Assembly (NCBI GenBank): GCA_018343915.1
Contig: JABRWF010000004.1
Span: 1,674,001-1,738,000, forward strand
DNA: 64,000 nt
Source of the DNA: Agroathelia rolfsii
Taxonomy: Eukaryota > Basidiomycota > Agaricomycetes > Amylocorticiales > Amylocorticiaceae
Direction of reading: 5' to 3'
Under the pieces are notes generated by a model, which saw only the letters and a list, made by a program, of their open reading frames with translations, was not told the DNA's origin and made no database searches. This document shows positions 51,953-64,000 of the stretch, one piece after another. How positions within the stretch are numbered: the first letter of the stretch is position 1; each line of letters starts with the position of its first letter. Both the position numbers and the translations under genes were made by a program.

Positions 51953-52410
51953 GTATGTGTTCGCGACAATTATTGATGCATACGGCGAATGTTGGGCGGC
52001 TGGACAGGTTATGCGTAAACCGAGGGCCTGTATAGACTTATAGAGCCAAAGTCCAATAACGAGCGCCAATAAAAGTCACGGCTGTAATCAAAGTCTACGG
52101 AAGCATTTGCCAAGTGCGCGACTGTGGCTGAGAATCCACTAGTATGTCATTTGTACACCAGGACAAGATTTATACGGCTATTAGTCTGTATTCTAAACAC
52201 CTCCACTTTACAAGCGTAGGTAAACAAGCTAAAACTACATTCACAGCATCAGGTGATCTTATGTACAACATATGTCCTGTCGGACACTACACGAGTGAGC
52301 AGTCCCAAAAATGAGCACTTCGGAGTATGCATTCTGTATAGTATCCCGTGTCAACCCCCCATAGTATCCCCGCACATACGAAGAAAGATCCCAAGACAGG
52401 ATTAAGCGTT
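51953..52410. other. Spacer between two minus-strand genes
   Basis: 458 bp with the IleRS promoter and the 3' UTR of the coiled-coil gene. Nothing else was seen. Confidence 0.45.
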
Positions 52411-54239
52411 TCACCACCTCGATGCGTCATCCTGCGCATGTCCCAAGCTTGTCCTTCCTCTGGTCGATTGCCCAGCTGGACGGGTAAGAGGTGTGAAAGG
52501 GTAGGGTCCCAACATTGTAGACCCGGGAGCATCCGTCGAAAAGCTCTGAGTAAAAGATTCGGACACTAGCGAAGTAGCAGAAGCCTGATCAAGCAACGAT
52601 GCTGGACTGGAACCCGCGCGGATGGGTTGTCGTGGTTCAAACGGTAGAGCAGTTCTTGACAACGAAGAGGACATTGCACCTGAGACACCTGATAAATTTT
52701 GGGGTGTCTTGGTCTGTGGCGGTGTACTGACCGCTTTCAGTGAGTTTGATCGATTTGGAGTTATTGTCATCTGCGACTGCGGTTGTGTTTGCTTAGAAGT
52801 AGCCTGAGATCGGTTGGGGCGCTGAATGGGAGCTGGAGGCGGGCGGTTTGGGGATGATGACACTTGCGATGATGCCGAAGAAGATAAAGTCGGGATGGAC
52901 GGCTGACTCCGTTTACGTTGGAGAAGTGTATATCGAGGCATCGATGGATGCTGATGGACCGGAACCTCAAATGGTGGGCCCAACGACGGAACATCACGAT
53001 CACCTCCATCGACGGGTTCGTCATCAACGCTTGATATCAAGGGGGCTTCCACTGATTCCGCTTCCACCTTTTCGATTTCCCTCTGGAGCTCCTTTAATTG
53101 CTCTTCAAGATCCGGAACTGTCACTGTTTCCAACTTCTCTTTCTTGCCGTGCATTTTCTCTAGCCGGTTCCCGAGGCCAGTAAGGTCCGCGCGTAGTCCC
53201 TCCACATGCTTACGTTCCTTCTCGAGCTCGAAACGCAGTTCGTTTTTCCTTATCTCTGCGTTTGTTTTGGCTTCCGTGTAAAGACGTTCTTTTTCGTCTT
53301 TACTTTTTCGTAAGTCTGGTAGAGAGTTTTCCACTTCATGGAGAAGCTCTTCTAATTCTGCGGTTGCGGCTTGAGCGCGTTTCCCTGCCTCCTGTAGTGC
53401 CAGTACTTTCTGACGGGCACGAGCATCAGTGGATGCGTGTTTCTCAGAGGCGCGTTTAAGAACATCAATTTCTGTGCGAAGTGCTGAGTCGGCCTTTTGC
53501 GCGTCACGCCGGGCAGATTTTAGTGATAAGGTTATAGATTCCCTCTCGGTGTTGAGATTGGTCAGCATCTGTTGAAGTTGGACAAGACGCTCTTCCAGAG
53601 TGGGCTGAGGGCCTGGCGCCTCAGTATATGCTGTTGGTGCCCCAGGAGTGGGGAGGGTAGACGAAGAGGCGGACACAGGTACTATTGCCGAGGTGTCTTC
53701 GCGTATGTCTCCGTTGCCCTCGTGTGAATGAGTAGGATCTGGTTAGCCACAAGAAAAACGTGGAGATGGTCAAATGCAAGTGTACGTATGCCAAGTGACC
53801 AATCCTCACCATCCGTCACAACCTGTCTGTGTATGTTGTTATTCTGGCCCCCTTGCACTAGACAGAGGTCAATATCATATTGCCGGCCTGGGAGTAAACC
53901 ATAGATGATGATTATAGCTTCGTCGCAAGCCTCATCCATGCGAATGATCACACGCTTCCAGATAGAACCATTCACGTTAACGGAGAGACCTTTAGCGAGT
54001 GCATTGGATATAACAGATCGTATTCGACGAGATTTTCCTGAGACAGAGTCATCATCCTTGTCATTCTCTGTGTCATCATCTTCTGAGTCAGACAAGCCCA
54101 GTGAGTGAAGCGATGGGTCGGATTGGTCTGATGAAGACAGTATGAACGTAGCAGACACAGACGTTATTTCTCGCACAGACAACGCCAGTTGAGGGCCTGT
54201 CCAAGGTGTGATAGAGTGCCAACTCGAGGGAGAATCCAT
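52411..54239 (-). CDS. Coiled-coil protein with FN3-like N-terminus, function unknown
   Basis: Two exons (54239-53810, 53738-52411) join to exactly 586 codons (585 aa). Residues 1-140: HSITPWTGPQLALSVREITS, an acidic insert (SDSEDDDTENDKDDD), KRVIIRMDEACDEAIIIIYG and LLPGRQYDIDLCLVQGGQ. The beta-rich pattern ending G-L-x-P-G-x-x-Y-D-I looks like a fibronectin type III fold. Residues about 185-370 are a long predicted coiled coil (LEERLVQLQQMLTNLNTERE through TVPDLEEQLKELQREIEKVE). The C-terminal 200 residues are low-complexity Ser/Pro/Gln and contain TLLQRKRSQPSIPTL. Fungal AcrB-type ubiquitination-network proteins are a possible relative, but I cannot confirm this. No membrane segment or catalytic motif. 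Confidence 0.8.
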
Positions 54240-54687
54240 TTCGTTAGATTCAGTTAGACGAGAGGGCGGGTGTCACAGTCACGCTGCCGTCTGAGTCCAG
54301 TCACAGCCGCTAGCATCTTTGTCACGGTTCAACCACACAAGCAGAACTTATGCGCCACGACTCGGATTCAAACTGCTGCAACTGACATTCAGTTAGCAGG
54401 TTCAGGATAGCACCAAAGCTATTCTCAGCGGGAATTTTCTGCACATCATGTACTGTCTTTCTCTGTCCTGCCGGAATGACCGTACAGATGGGGAACTTTC
54501 CGGCGTTGCTCAATCACCACGGATCAGACCGAAACTGCAGAATGTACCTGTTTCTCCTCCTACTATGCCCGAATTTTACGAGCATACATTTATGCATACC
54601 TTGAATATGCTAAAACACTGGGATTTCTAATCTTTTACATCCTGCATTTCCCAACAATCTCGCTAGTCTTTCCACAGCACGCGCCCT

Positions 54688-54700
54688 CCCCCCCCCCCCC
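54688..54700. repeat. C13 homopolymer
   Basis: Thirteen C in a row, about 450 bp upstream of the coiled-coil gene start. Confidence 0.9.
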
Positions 54701-57700
54701 TCCCTATGCCACTATTTTTCGGTAATTCACACAATCGTTCGCGGCAGTTAATCGGTCACTGGCTATTAGGTCCCTGGAGACCAGAATCAAGATCTTTAAT
54801 TCTCAGCCCGTCGGTCATTACTTTGATATCTCACCCCTCATCAGGACTCGTTCCGGTCCTGGACTATCTTTTCGTTCAACCTTCTAGACCCGATCTCTCG
54901 CATTCCCATAGCCTATTGACGGCCCAAAGAGAGAGCGACTAGTGCTGAGATCCTACAAAACATATAATCGAACGCTCATTCAAGACAAGGACGACGGAAA
55001 CGGAAACTGTCTCATACAGAGGGTAGGGCTCGACTATATTTACATGATAATAATTTATCCCCATGAGTGCAAACATAATTTAGTCGCATCATTTTAAGTG
55101 GCTTCATCATTTGCTTGCATTGTTCCCATGCATTAGCTAGCACTCTGAGAGGCTGCATCGGTAGCGCAATATGTCGCCGAGGACACCAGGTTATGTCTGC
55201 GCCATTTTGAAGTCTTCGCTTCTCACTGCTGATATGGGCTGGGGGTATTTGTATTTTTGATATGAAAGCTATCCGCGTGATCATTCTGGATCTTTCCGAT
55301 GGTAATCCCTCAGAGACCGTGTTTGAGGTGACTAGACAATGTCTGACATTCGGTTGCCCGTCAATGGTATACCCCGCCATGACTTAAAATATCTTGCAAA
55401 CCTAGCTAACCATGTATGCTTAGATGCGGCGTGGTTGCTGATATTACATCCTTCCAGTGCAATCTAATGGTAGACATGTGATTAATTTGACTCTTTTTGC
55501 CGAGGATATGCTGGGAATGTACACTCGCCTAGTACGGTGCGCATGGCCAACAACTTTGACTTGTTTCACTCGTATCTCTCGATGTGTCATTTCAATCGTG
55601 AGTCAAACCCTGGTACATTTACATTCTTGTGAAACGTCTGCTACTCCCTATAGCCTAAGATTGATTTCTCTCCCCTTAGCTAAAAAATTATCTGCCCTGC
55701 AGCTCACTCACGGTGATTTGATTGCATGCCGGCAAGTAAAGTAATACTAGACCTGATTTTAGCCACCTTGGACGGCCTTTGGCATGGAGGTGCACGCGTC
55801 TCGGCTTCATGGATCTCGAGCGCCACTATAGTAAGGTTGTCTTCACTGACCAAGCACCGGTGAATTGTGAGTCCACCGTCCCTCAAAGTATACCCACCGC
55901 ATATGCCAATTGATATATATGATCACCGCAGAACAAGACCGGCGCCGGTGCATTCCAGCCGGTCTGCTCCGTTTTCGTCTGGCTCTTCTTTCCAATGACG
56001 GCACACAGCCTTGTTCGTGTGCATGTGCTGCGTCAGTCGCTGCCTTCGAGAGATCATCATTGGTGGCAACGGCCCGCCATTTCATCTTCTTCCGTGGTCT
56101 CTTATCAAGCAATCGCCATATGTATGCATGCCAAACAATACCTATACGCTTAAAATGCTACATGTATCGCGGTGCTTGCCAGTTGCTGAACCAATAGTGG
56201 ATACTCTTGGTCTAAAACAAAAGGGCCCCTGTAATAATGCAAGTCGCCGGAGGAAATATCCTAAGAAGGCGCGATACAATGTGGCATTACCGAGGATAGT
56301 TACTCGCCGCGGTAGCATGTATGAATACACCAAAACTTCCCAACAACCATACTAATTTTCTTGTCCGGTGTGGCGAACGGGCCGGACTGAAGGGGTGGTT
56401 GCGTGTTGACTAAACTACAGTTCAAAGGCAAGAAACTACAACTGGACGGTCATAATTATGTCCCAAACTTTCTCCGTGAGATTTTGTGTCCGTTTCTCTC
56501 GTCTACCTATTGAGTAAGCGTTTCCACGCAATGAAAATGGTCATTGCGTACCATTCAGAACGTTTAGGCCTTCATTCAGAATAGCTCCTGGAACGCGTGT
56601 CGGAGTTTGAAATGCAGAGCGGCCAATCCTGTGACCGCGTTCTTGTTTGAATGCCATCCATTACCCTACTTTTACACTTCCTTTGTTAGCCTTCTCGTTT
56701 TCCTAGCCCTGAAGTTTTTCCGCAGCTATCTTTGTGTATATTGCAAGCGCATGTGGTCTTGACGTTGCACAAAATCTATTTTCTCTTCATCTATGTTTTT
56801 CCTGTGGTTTTCACTGGTGTCACTCTCCGACCTAGCTCGCTACATGAATGTATTACTGTCTGACGCCGATATAGCGGATTAATGCTTCCCCGTATTTTCT
56901 CCTCTTTATTTTCCTTTGTCTTATGAACGCTTGTTCATTGATAACTGGCTCACATATCTACTTGTCTAGTAACCGAGAATGTGCTGATTGCACCATGTAT
57001 GTTCAAGTCGGTAACACTTTTCTGATGCATATAATCAAGTCTTCTGAAGTAAGAAAGTCTTATTTCGAGCAACTCATTCAAATTCCTTTATGAGGTTAAT
57101 CTATGAATGGTTATCTATATCCTAGGTCAGGCCGCCTGCCCTAGAGGATAGTATTGTAGAAGTGAGCTATACCACATAGAAAGATTAAAAGATAGAAGCT
57201 GTGTAACAAATCTTACGTTGACTATGCAAGGTACTAAGTATTATGAAATGGCCGTTGTGTGCATGCATGTGCACGCAGAACGATGAGTCTCCTATTTGTT
57301 TTCCTCTGTTATCCCCTCGCGCATTTCTCTCAGTATTTTTTACTAAACCACCCATGATAGCACGCTTAGAGGGCTCGAACCATGACTGATATAGCCACTA
57401 CAGGTACCGCAAGGAAGATGGAGGATACCGGCATATAGTTTAATCGCCTGGAAAAATGGTAAAAGAGAGGGCCGCCAATAGATTTCCAAGAGGGTAGCTG
57501 ACACCTAGGTTGCTATTACGTTGATTTTGCCCTATGCAGCTATATGCATGAGTATGAGCAAGCAATAGACTACGATTGGCCTCCCTGTATAAAACAGGCA
57601 GCCTTGATTTGGTATGATAAGCCTATAACTTGAGTTACAAGCACGCATCACTGGCACTTCTCTACCTTCAATTATCACACTCCCGAAGATAGACAAGATC

Positions 57701-60700
57701 GAAACCTCGAGCTTATCGGTATTTTCAGACTTGCCGAGGCTATATTGTGGGTATCGATGATGCAAATTGATAATGATGGCGATGACGACAGGCACTCGAC
57801 CCATAGACCAAAGGCGGCGTATGTTCTCGGCCTGGTCTATCGGCCTGACGGCCAGGCAGTTTAAAACTATACCTCAAATCTTGCGAGTTACAATGTAACG
57901 GTCCATCCGAGCGAAGTTATTGATATCAAAACTATGTAGAACATTTCAGCCTTTCAGGGGTCTATCCACCGGTACGTCCATTCAATTATGGAGTTTTTTT
58001 TTCTTCCGGCGGTAATATTTTGCTTTGCTGTCATCCACATCTACGGCTCCATGATAGGTCAGACATCTCTTCTTCATGCTTGCTCCTCCCATTTCATCTT
58101 GAAACTGTGTGTAGTCTCCATGTTGAATTAATCCATATACTTATGCCTACTTGCTCATGCTCGGTAGTGGAACTAAAATACAAACAGCAAATCAATGTCA
58201 AAAGGCGCTCATTACCTTTGAATGTGTGCTATAATCAGCCTCGAGAGATGTGTGAACATGATCCCTCAGGCTCAAGCCGAACAAAAACATAAAACGGCTC
58301 CTGTTACGCAAACAAGTAAAACTGAACAATAAAATAAAATACTAGCATATGCTCCTCGTGTGCCACGATTTACCAGCTTTCAGCTCATAGTTGTAAGCAA
58401 AAGGTGAAAAGGACCATCTCTCCGCCGAAAGATGTGCATGACATACTGATCAATCTGGTTCAATAAGCACCGAAGATATTGCTGCACTTCCAAACGCATC
58501 AGAAGATATTCGTGCACAAGTATGAGCTCATGGACTATTTTGGTGTAACATCCAGTCATAAACGTTTTTAAAAGGCAAAGTTTGATGTTGATTGAAGACA
58601 ATTGACCCATCAGGTAGTCCGAGGTTTACGCTCAACAGGGTCCTCACGGGGTTATAGTGCATACACTTCGTTTGTCATTTTCTCGTCTGCTATTTTTAAT
58701 CAGTGCCACTCTTCTCCGTGCTACAGTGTTCAGTTATATGTTCGCTACCAATATCTGGGGTGTGATATATCCGGCCCGGGTATGTAGAGAATGATCGAAA
58801 GAAAGAGGTTACTATTCTCGTCTCACGCACACTTTCAAAGCCTTCCGCGCTCCAAAGCAGATAACATAATGGCCACAAGGATTGGATTGACCATCTTTCC
58901 GTTGCCGACTCAGAATCGACGAGTTATTGTGCCCTCTTGATGGCTTTACATGCGTACTAGGAGAAGAAATGCAGATTTCTCAGACTCGGCTTTGTTGTCA
59001 CCGTTGGATACCCGAGTTTACGTCAGACAACCATCATGATGACACGGGAGATATTCTGCTAAATTGTTAAATAACAACGTTAAATCGTAGCAATTGAGAG
59101 CGAACGGGGTTTTCCCTTCTCGCGAGATCTTGCGTGTAGGCAAAGAGCAAAGGCTACTATAATTATCCCTTTCAAGTGTTCGCACCCACCAATACACGGC
59201 CCCTTCTCCTCCATCGCTTGTAAGCATACGTATTTCCAATGTATCATTTTTAGATTTCTCCAATATTTCTCCTTGAGCTTTCTGTGCTCCTATACTTACC
59301 GCCGGTTTCTGATTCAAATTCATGTTGTGCACCGCATATATGCGCACCCACCTAGCCTGAATCTATGCGGCGCATAAGCTCGCGTATCAAGCTAACTTGA
59401 CTATCGCGAAGGCGAAGTAGTAATCAACGGCATGTCTTGTATGCACGTTGCGTAAACGATCCCGCCGGCGAACAAGGTCGCGCTCTTTACGTGTGCTAGT
59501 GTAACTACTGCCTGTAATATTGTACGTCCGTCGTCCATGGTCCCATCACGGTGTTGATGAAGCGAGGACGACCTCGACTTCCTCGGAGCCGGCCGTTTGT
59601 CTCTTTGCTTGAACAGGGGCCATTAGTGCGAACCAGCCTATGAAAGGGATGAGATGTGATTTGGCCTGTGTCTTATCCTGGCAGCTTGTATCATTCCTAA
59701 AGTCGACTTCGGAGCATGCAACTCAGAGGGTAAGAAGTTACTACGCCTGATATGAATCGGGTTATCGTAAAAAAAAGACGAAAAATACAAAAAAGAGTAA
59801 CAAGCGATAGATGACGGAGATAGGACTGCGATAGGGCTCAGCCACTGACGGCTCTTGTCTTTATTCTTCACCACCCTCTCACACGCTAATTATTATCCCT
59901 CGGATCTCCGCTTAACTTCCTTCTGAGATCAAACAGGAAAAGGAGGGTCATAATGCCTATGATGTTCAATTGCCGTATTATAACTAGAATTCCCCGGCAG
60001 ACTAAGGCCGCTGGCGTTACATTTCACTTGAGGTTCGGAGAGCTTAATGCATACGGGTTGCACATTGTTTAGCCGATACAATTCCAAACGTATGCATATG
60101 GTTATCCTCGCCTTGGATAGAATGCCGCATGCAGCACTGATCCACAAACACGAGAGTCTAGGCTTTTGATTCGCTCATAAGATGGCATACGGACAGATAT
60201 GGGGTTTAGGCATTTTACTTAGTCACATCGTCCATACCTTTGTCTCACCGATACACATTGCACGCGAGCAGCACCGTCGAATTTTCCCTGATTCTAATTT
60301 GTCTCACACCCGCCGGAGAGTTTTTAATTGCCGACTGGCCTCCTTGAGCGTGCGATAGCAGAATGGATGCGACACGGGTAGGCCCTGAGGCTAAGTAAAG
60401 GCAACCTGACATTGATATCATCCCTGATCACCTGCCCCAGGTGTGGAGGAATCGGTAGGGGTGAGGAGAGCGACAATAATACCAAAAAGAACACCGCATA
60501 CACTCGGAATAGATATTTGCATTGCATTCCAATTGATCATGATGACAGCAGCAAGCCTGCTGCTGTCTCTACTCCGCCTAGTGCCAGCAACAATACTCAA
60601 ATGACACTGGAGTAGACATTATTCCGCCGCTGTCCGACAATCCGAACGGGCCGTACAACTCCATGCCTGATCTGACGACGGTGTTGAATTATAGCTACAC

Positions 60701-61020
60701 ATATTTGCGACAAGTATAAACGCTCGGCTTTGATTTTGATAGCCGGAAAATAGAGTAAAATTGAGCCACAACTTGGCAAGAGAGCGTCTTGTTGCAACCT
60801 GTAGCATGTGTTTCTTTCTTTTTTTTTTTTGGCTGCTGTTTACCGAGCCATGGCTTATCTCAAAGCTTCGAGGTTCCGTAGTACGTATATGTGCGTGACG
60901 TGCACCAAACGCCGGCTAATTCTATATGGCTCGTGGATGTGCATACTATTGTATTGTGGATAGGCAAGTGTACATGTGTAGGTCCGAGTTGCACGTGTCG
61001 ACTACTGATACGTCGAAGTC

Positions 61021-61040
61021 TTTTTTTTTTTTTTTTTTTT
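61021..61040. repeat. T20 homopolymer
   Basis: Twenty T in a row in the gene-free region. Confidence 0.95.
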
Positions 61041-61820
61041 CTTTGTGCTACGCGCCAGGGTGGGAACCGGCTCATATGCTATACATCATGTGTGTGAGTT
61101 GCGGGAGTCTCAGGGAGTAAGATTTAGGAGAAAGAACCGAATATTAGCTTTGTTCCTTGTCCATCGGATATTCAAGTTGGCGATACATCGAGGAACAGAT
61201 CCACGCATGCGAAGGGACGGAATGATTGTGTCGGTGTGTATGTGTAAGTTCTGGCTGTGGGGCCGTTCAGCGGGTCGATATAAAAGTAGGGTTAGCTAGT
61301 TAGCATATGACGGAACTATAGCATAAGTGGAGCAGTGTGATGGTGAATGTATTGGAAAGCCTTTGTGACTGATAGACAGACAATTGACATTCATATGTAC
61401 ATAGTAAGCTAGTCTCTAGAGCTCCAGCTGCTGAGACTGGTTATTTTAGACCCTTTATCTTCCCTTATCTCGCTCACATGCATCATCATCGGCAGGAATG
61501 AAATGTCTATAATCTAAATTGTATTTGAACTGACAGTTTATCACAAGGAATATGTATATATGCGTAGTCTACTACTCGATACAGTCGATAACATCAAGGG
61601 TAAGTAAAAGCGAAGACCACTTTTCAGGAGGATTTTGACATACCATACTTTTTTCTTTATATGCGCATGAAATGGAACGGTGGATGTTTTCCCCCGTGCG
61701 AAAAGTGGCAGGGTGGTGCTCAGAGGGTATGTGAAAAAGAAGATAGAAAGAGAAGGAAACAAAGGAAATAAAAAGGAAAAGGGTCCAAAAAATCAAACCA
61801 AAAAAAGAAAAAGAAAAAAA

Positions 61821-62717
61821 TCAGAACCTCCAGAACTTGAGTGAATAGATAGCCCGATCGAAGGGGAAGTCGCCCTGCCACCGTGCTACGTCATCCTGGC
61901 TTCGTCTCATGTCCGCGCTGAGCATATCCACAATCCGCCGGGCCGCGTCCAGGTCAACACCACCCGCGATCAGTTCTTCTTTGCAGGACTGGTGATCGGC
62001 GCCGAACGGGGATGTTTAAAATAAGGAGCGAGGGAAGGGAAGGAAAGAAGTGGGCCACGATTAGTACCAACGTCGAAAAAGGCGAGATTAAGCGAGTGCT
62101 TGTGCGGCGCTTACCTGGATGGCTTGTGTGATGTCCATGTCGACCTCTGCAAGCGCCTCGGCGAATTCGCCGTCTTCGTCCCAAGTCCTGCCTAGCGTTG
62201 CATGGACGACGGACGTGAGGACCTCAAGACCTGCGAAGCCAAGCCCGGAGCCGTAAAGGGACTGTCATCATGAATATGAAATGAAACGAGGCGTATATGA
62301 GTGATCGTGTAGGCAGAGTATATGCGCGTTTAGCAGAGGGGTAGGCAAGCAATTCCGACTTACACGGGCATAGCACAAGACGGTCTGTAGCCTCGCCAGG
62401 TCCTCTTGCCCCTCTGTGTCATTAAGGACCAGAGGAGGAGGGGCACGTGTCTGTAGTAGGCGTGTGCGTGCGAGCGACTTGAAGGTCGGGAGAGAGTGTG
62501 GCGAGGAGCAAAGTAGGTTGCGCATAATGGCGCGTAGATCATCTGGTGTGGCAGATTGGATGAGGGTGTCGACCATGAGTGGTCTGAATGATATCGGAGT
62601 TGATTAATACACGTGGAATAGCAGGACTAGAAGAGGGGGAGGGGGGAGGGAGTACACATACACATGTCCGAAAGAGATGGACTCTGAGGCAAGGTCAGGT
62701 CTCGTGAAGGAGGGCAT
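61821..62717 (-). CDS. Uncharacterised protein, four exons
   Basis: Not recognised. Start MPSFTRPDLASESISFGH at 62717; four exons with in-phase GT-AG introns between about 62660/62585, 62365/62271 and 62114/62010; stop TGA 61821-61823 after YSLKFWRF. About 200 aa. The N-terminal part is helical (TLIQSATPDDLRAIMRNLL, FKSLARTRLLQ). The middle has LYGSGLGFAGLEVLTSVVHA and EFAEALAEVDMDITQAIQSC, and the C-terminal part GGVDLDAARRIVDMLSADMR and WQGDFPFDRAIYSL. All-helical and soluble; no signal peptide or membrane span. Clean splicing phases and protein-like composition argue for a real gene. Function unknown. Confidence 0.7.
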
Positions 62718-63503
62718 GATGATAGAAGTTGTCAAGGGGTGTGTTAACAGGGTGGTTTGGATGATGTAGTAGAAGATGGGTAGCAGCTATCTGCAGTGGG
62801 ACAATGCGTGGGGAGGACAGTGCTAATATCGTCATCGAGATGAAGAGACTTTATATAGCTGGGAGAGGAGTATTCCAGCTCGAAATATGGTCCGAGAGCC
62901 GCCGTGGAAAAGGAGAAAACCAAAAGGGTCCGGGAGGACTGCCAGTATGATTCTGGAATGAGAAATGGGTGACCCAAAGTCGATGATGCCGGTGTCTCAA
63001 GTGAATGCCGAGCCCCGGGGCCTCTCTGTTCGCCGCTAAGCACCGCGTGCAGACGAATTTCATGTTTCGAACAACCATACAGACGAGTAATAGCTACCAA
63101 ATACATTTGTCTACTTCCCCTCTCGCCACAATCTCCAATCATTTTATTTATTTATTTCATTATTTATTTTCTATACTCCTGCAATTCATTGACCTAAAAA
63201 TCCAATCACCCTGATTATGACATCCTGTGATTTTTATTTTATTTATTACTCCCTATTCTCATTCCGCTCGGCAGCTGCCCAAGAACCCACCGGCTCTGAA
63301 TCCAGAGACCGCCCCATATCACGTAAGCCACCCCTCAGCCAGCCAGTTAGGCCAGGCCAGCCTCGCTTATAAGCCGTGTTGCCCGCACAGGTCTTTGAGC
63401 TTCATCAAAACCAATCCAGTCCATTGTCTTGTTGCTGCACTCCATCTCTTCCCAAGCCGTAATCACCTCGTCATAATCTACTGTACTCTTCCGTAGATCG
63501 AAT
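62718..63503. promoter_or_regulatory. Divergent promoter region
   Basis: 786 bp between the uncharacterised minus-strand gene and the aldo/keto reductase. It includes AT-rich TTTATTTA runs at 63143-63170 and 63236-63247. ORFs here are shadows or chance. Confidence 0.4.
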
Positions 63504-64000
63504 ATGCCCGCGGCCCAAGCAGAGACATTCTCCCTAGGTCCCCTCCATGACTTGCCCCGGCTCTTTGTGGGTCTCTGGCAGCTGTCAGGCAACGCCTGGG
63601 GCTCTGCATCTGTTCCTAAGGTGCGCAAGGCCATGGCACGCCATGCCGAGCTTGGATTCACCGCATTTGGTACGTCTTGGAGGACTCGATCACTAATGGT
63701 ACCATTCTCATTGATTCCTTGATTATCTGGACTTTTGCATTGCTTGAATTTACTTTCTTTAGACATGGTAAGTTCACCCGATATTAGGGCGCACTTGTCC
63801 GCATAAACTTACTCACGAGTACCTATATTACCGCATATATTCACCTTGTCCGCATTTACATGCTGTTTGTCATAGGGTGAATTATGCTCTCTTCGATCAC
63901 GGCAACCTTTACACTCATATTCTTTCGCTTCCTTATCCTTATCTTAGCCGACCACTATGGTAGCGCGGAGATTATCTTTGTGAGTCAATTCGACGCCTGG
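63504..64000 (+). CDS. Aldo/keto reductase, 3' partial
   Basis: NAD(P)H-dependent oxidoreductase of the aldo/keto reductase barrel family. Start MPAAQAETFSLGPLHDLPRL at 63504, then FVGLWQLSGNAWGSASVPKV and MARHAELGFTAF, an intron from about 63669, the Asp of DM near 63763, and ADHYGSAEIIF at 63942-63978, followed by a GTGAGT donor at the window edge. The DM-ADHYG segment carries the catalytic Asp and Tyr of the family. The exact border between the tiny DM exon and the ADHYG exon could not be settled: canonical sites leave the phase one base off. Substrate unknown; the gene continues beyond the window. Confidence 0.8.

Larger units (their letters stand above)
54240..61820. other. 7.6 kb gene-free region
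   Basis: No ORF longer than 122 codons, no family motif, and no set of small ORFs that could be joined by splice sites into a recognisable protein. The largest ORF (55012-55380, minus, 122 codons) has no recognisable composition or motif. Homopolymers occur at 54688-54700 (C13) and 61021-61040 (T20). The far left holds the promoter of the coiled-coil gene and the far right the 3' UTR of the gene ending at 61821. I found no terminal repeats, transposase motifs or tRNA. Confidence 0.5.

Noticed and set aside
55012..55380. 122-codon minus-strand ORF in the gene-free region
   Set aside because: Longest ORF there, but no motif, no joinable exons and no recognisable composition; not enough to call a gene.
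57365..57385. TCGAACC word that could be a tRNA T-arm on the minus strand
   Set aside because: The five-base stem does not pair and no D-arm or anticodon arm is found.

Overview
This is a fungal nuclear genome segment, most likely from an agaricomycete (mushroom-forming or wood-decay basidiomycete). The signs are protein-coding genes cut by many short GT-AG introns of about 50-70 nt, compact spacing on both strands, a cellobiose dehydrogenase of the Phanerochaete type (cytochrome plus flavin domain, no cellulose-binding module), a mitotic Spg1/Tem1 GTPase, and a Ypk1-type kinase whose N-terminus resembles basidiomycete Ypk1. No bacterial, viral or transposon genes were recognised. Gene models were built by hand from reading-frame continuity, splice signals and recalled family motifs; no database search was run.

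Layout. 1-2379 (+): SREBP-type bHLH regulator, cut by the window start. 2706-3718 (-): class I glutamine amidotransferase-like protein. 5169-6474 (-): an acetyltransferase fused to a Mss4/Dss4 zinc domain. 6949-13411 (+): three tandem questin-oxidase-like (DUF4243) genes; the middle one carries a 1-nt frameshift. 13663-17450 (-): a membrane-anchored GH95 alpha-L-fucosidase with three 6-8 nt microexons. 17992-18997 (+): a four-helix membrane protein. 19696-22137 (-): Ypk1-type AGC kinase. 22385-26440 (-): a terminal nucleotidyltransferase with two tandem polymerase modules, the first apparently dead. 26835-29171 (+): eIF3 subunit L. 29433-30392 (+): V-ATPase subunit E. 30651-34111 (-): cellobiose dehydrogenase. 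36657-37593 (+): Spg1/Tem1 GTPase. 39017-40978 and 41633-43685 (+): two tandem B-type cyclins. 44679-47443 (-): prolyl-tRNA synthetase. 47800-51952 (-): mitochondrial isoleucyl-tRNA synthetase. 52411-54239 (-): coiled-coil protein of unknown function. 54240-61820: a 7.6 kb stretch with no gene I can support. 61821-62717 (-): uncharacterised protein. 63504-64000 (+): start of an aldo/keto reductase, cut by the window end.

Functional themes. Most genes are housekeeping: translation (eIF3l, ProRS, mitochondrial IleRS), V-ATPase, TORC2/Ypk signalling, sterol regulation and RNA tailing. Spg1 and the two B-type cyclins form a 7 kb neighbourhood of mitosis/septation genes, and an ACGCGT (MCB-like) site lies upstream of two of the three. 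The accessory part is the DUF4243 triplet next to GH95 and, further on, the secreted cellobiose dehydrogenase, which fits a plant-polymer-degrading lifestyle.

Most unusual points: the microexons that assemble the GH95 active-site sequence, the duplicated nucleotidyltransferase with a degenerate first module (an architecture like animal TUT4/TUT7), the acetyltransferase-Mss4 fusion, two non-canonical GC-AG introns in eIF3l, and the broken middle copy in the DUF4243 array with a shared CCG-N6-CGG promoter element.
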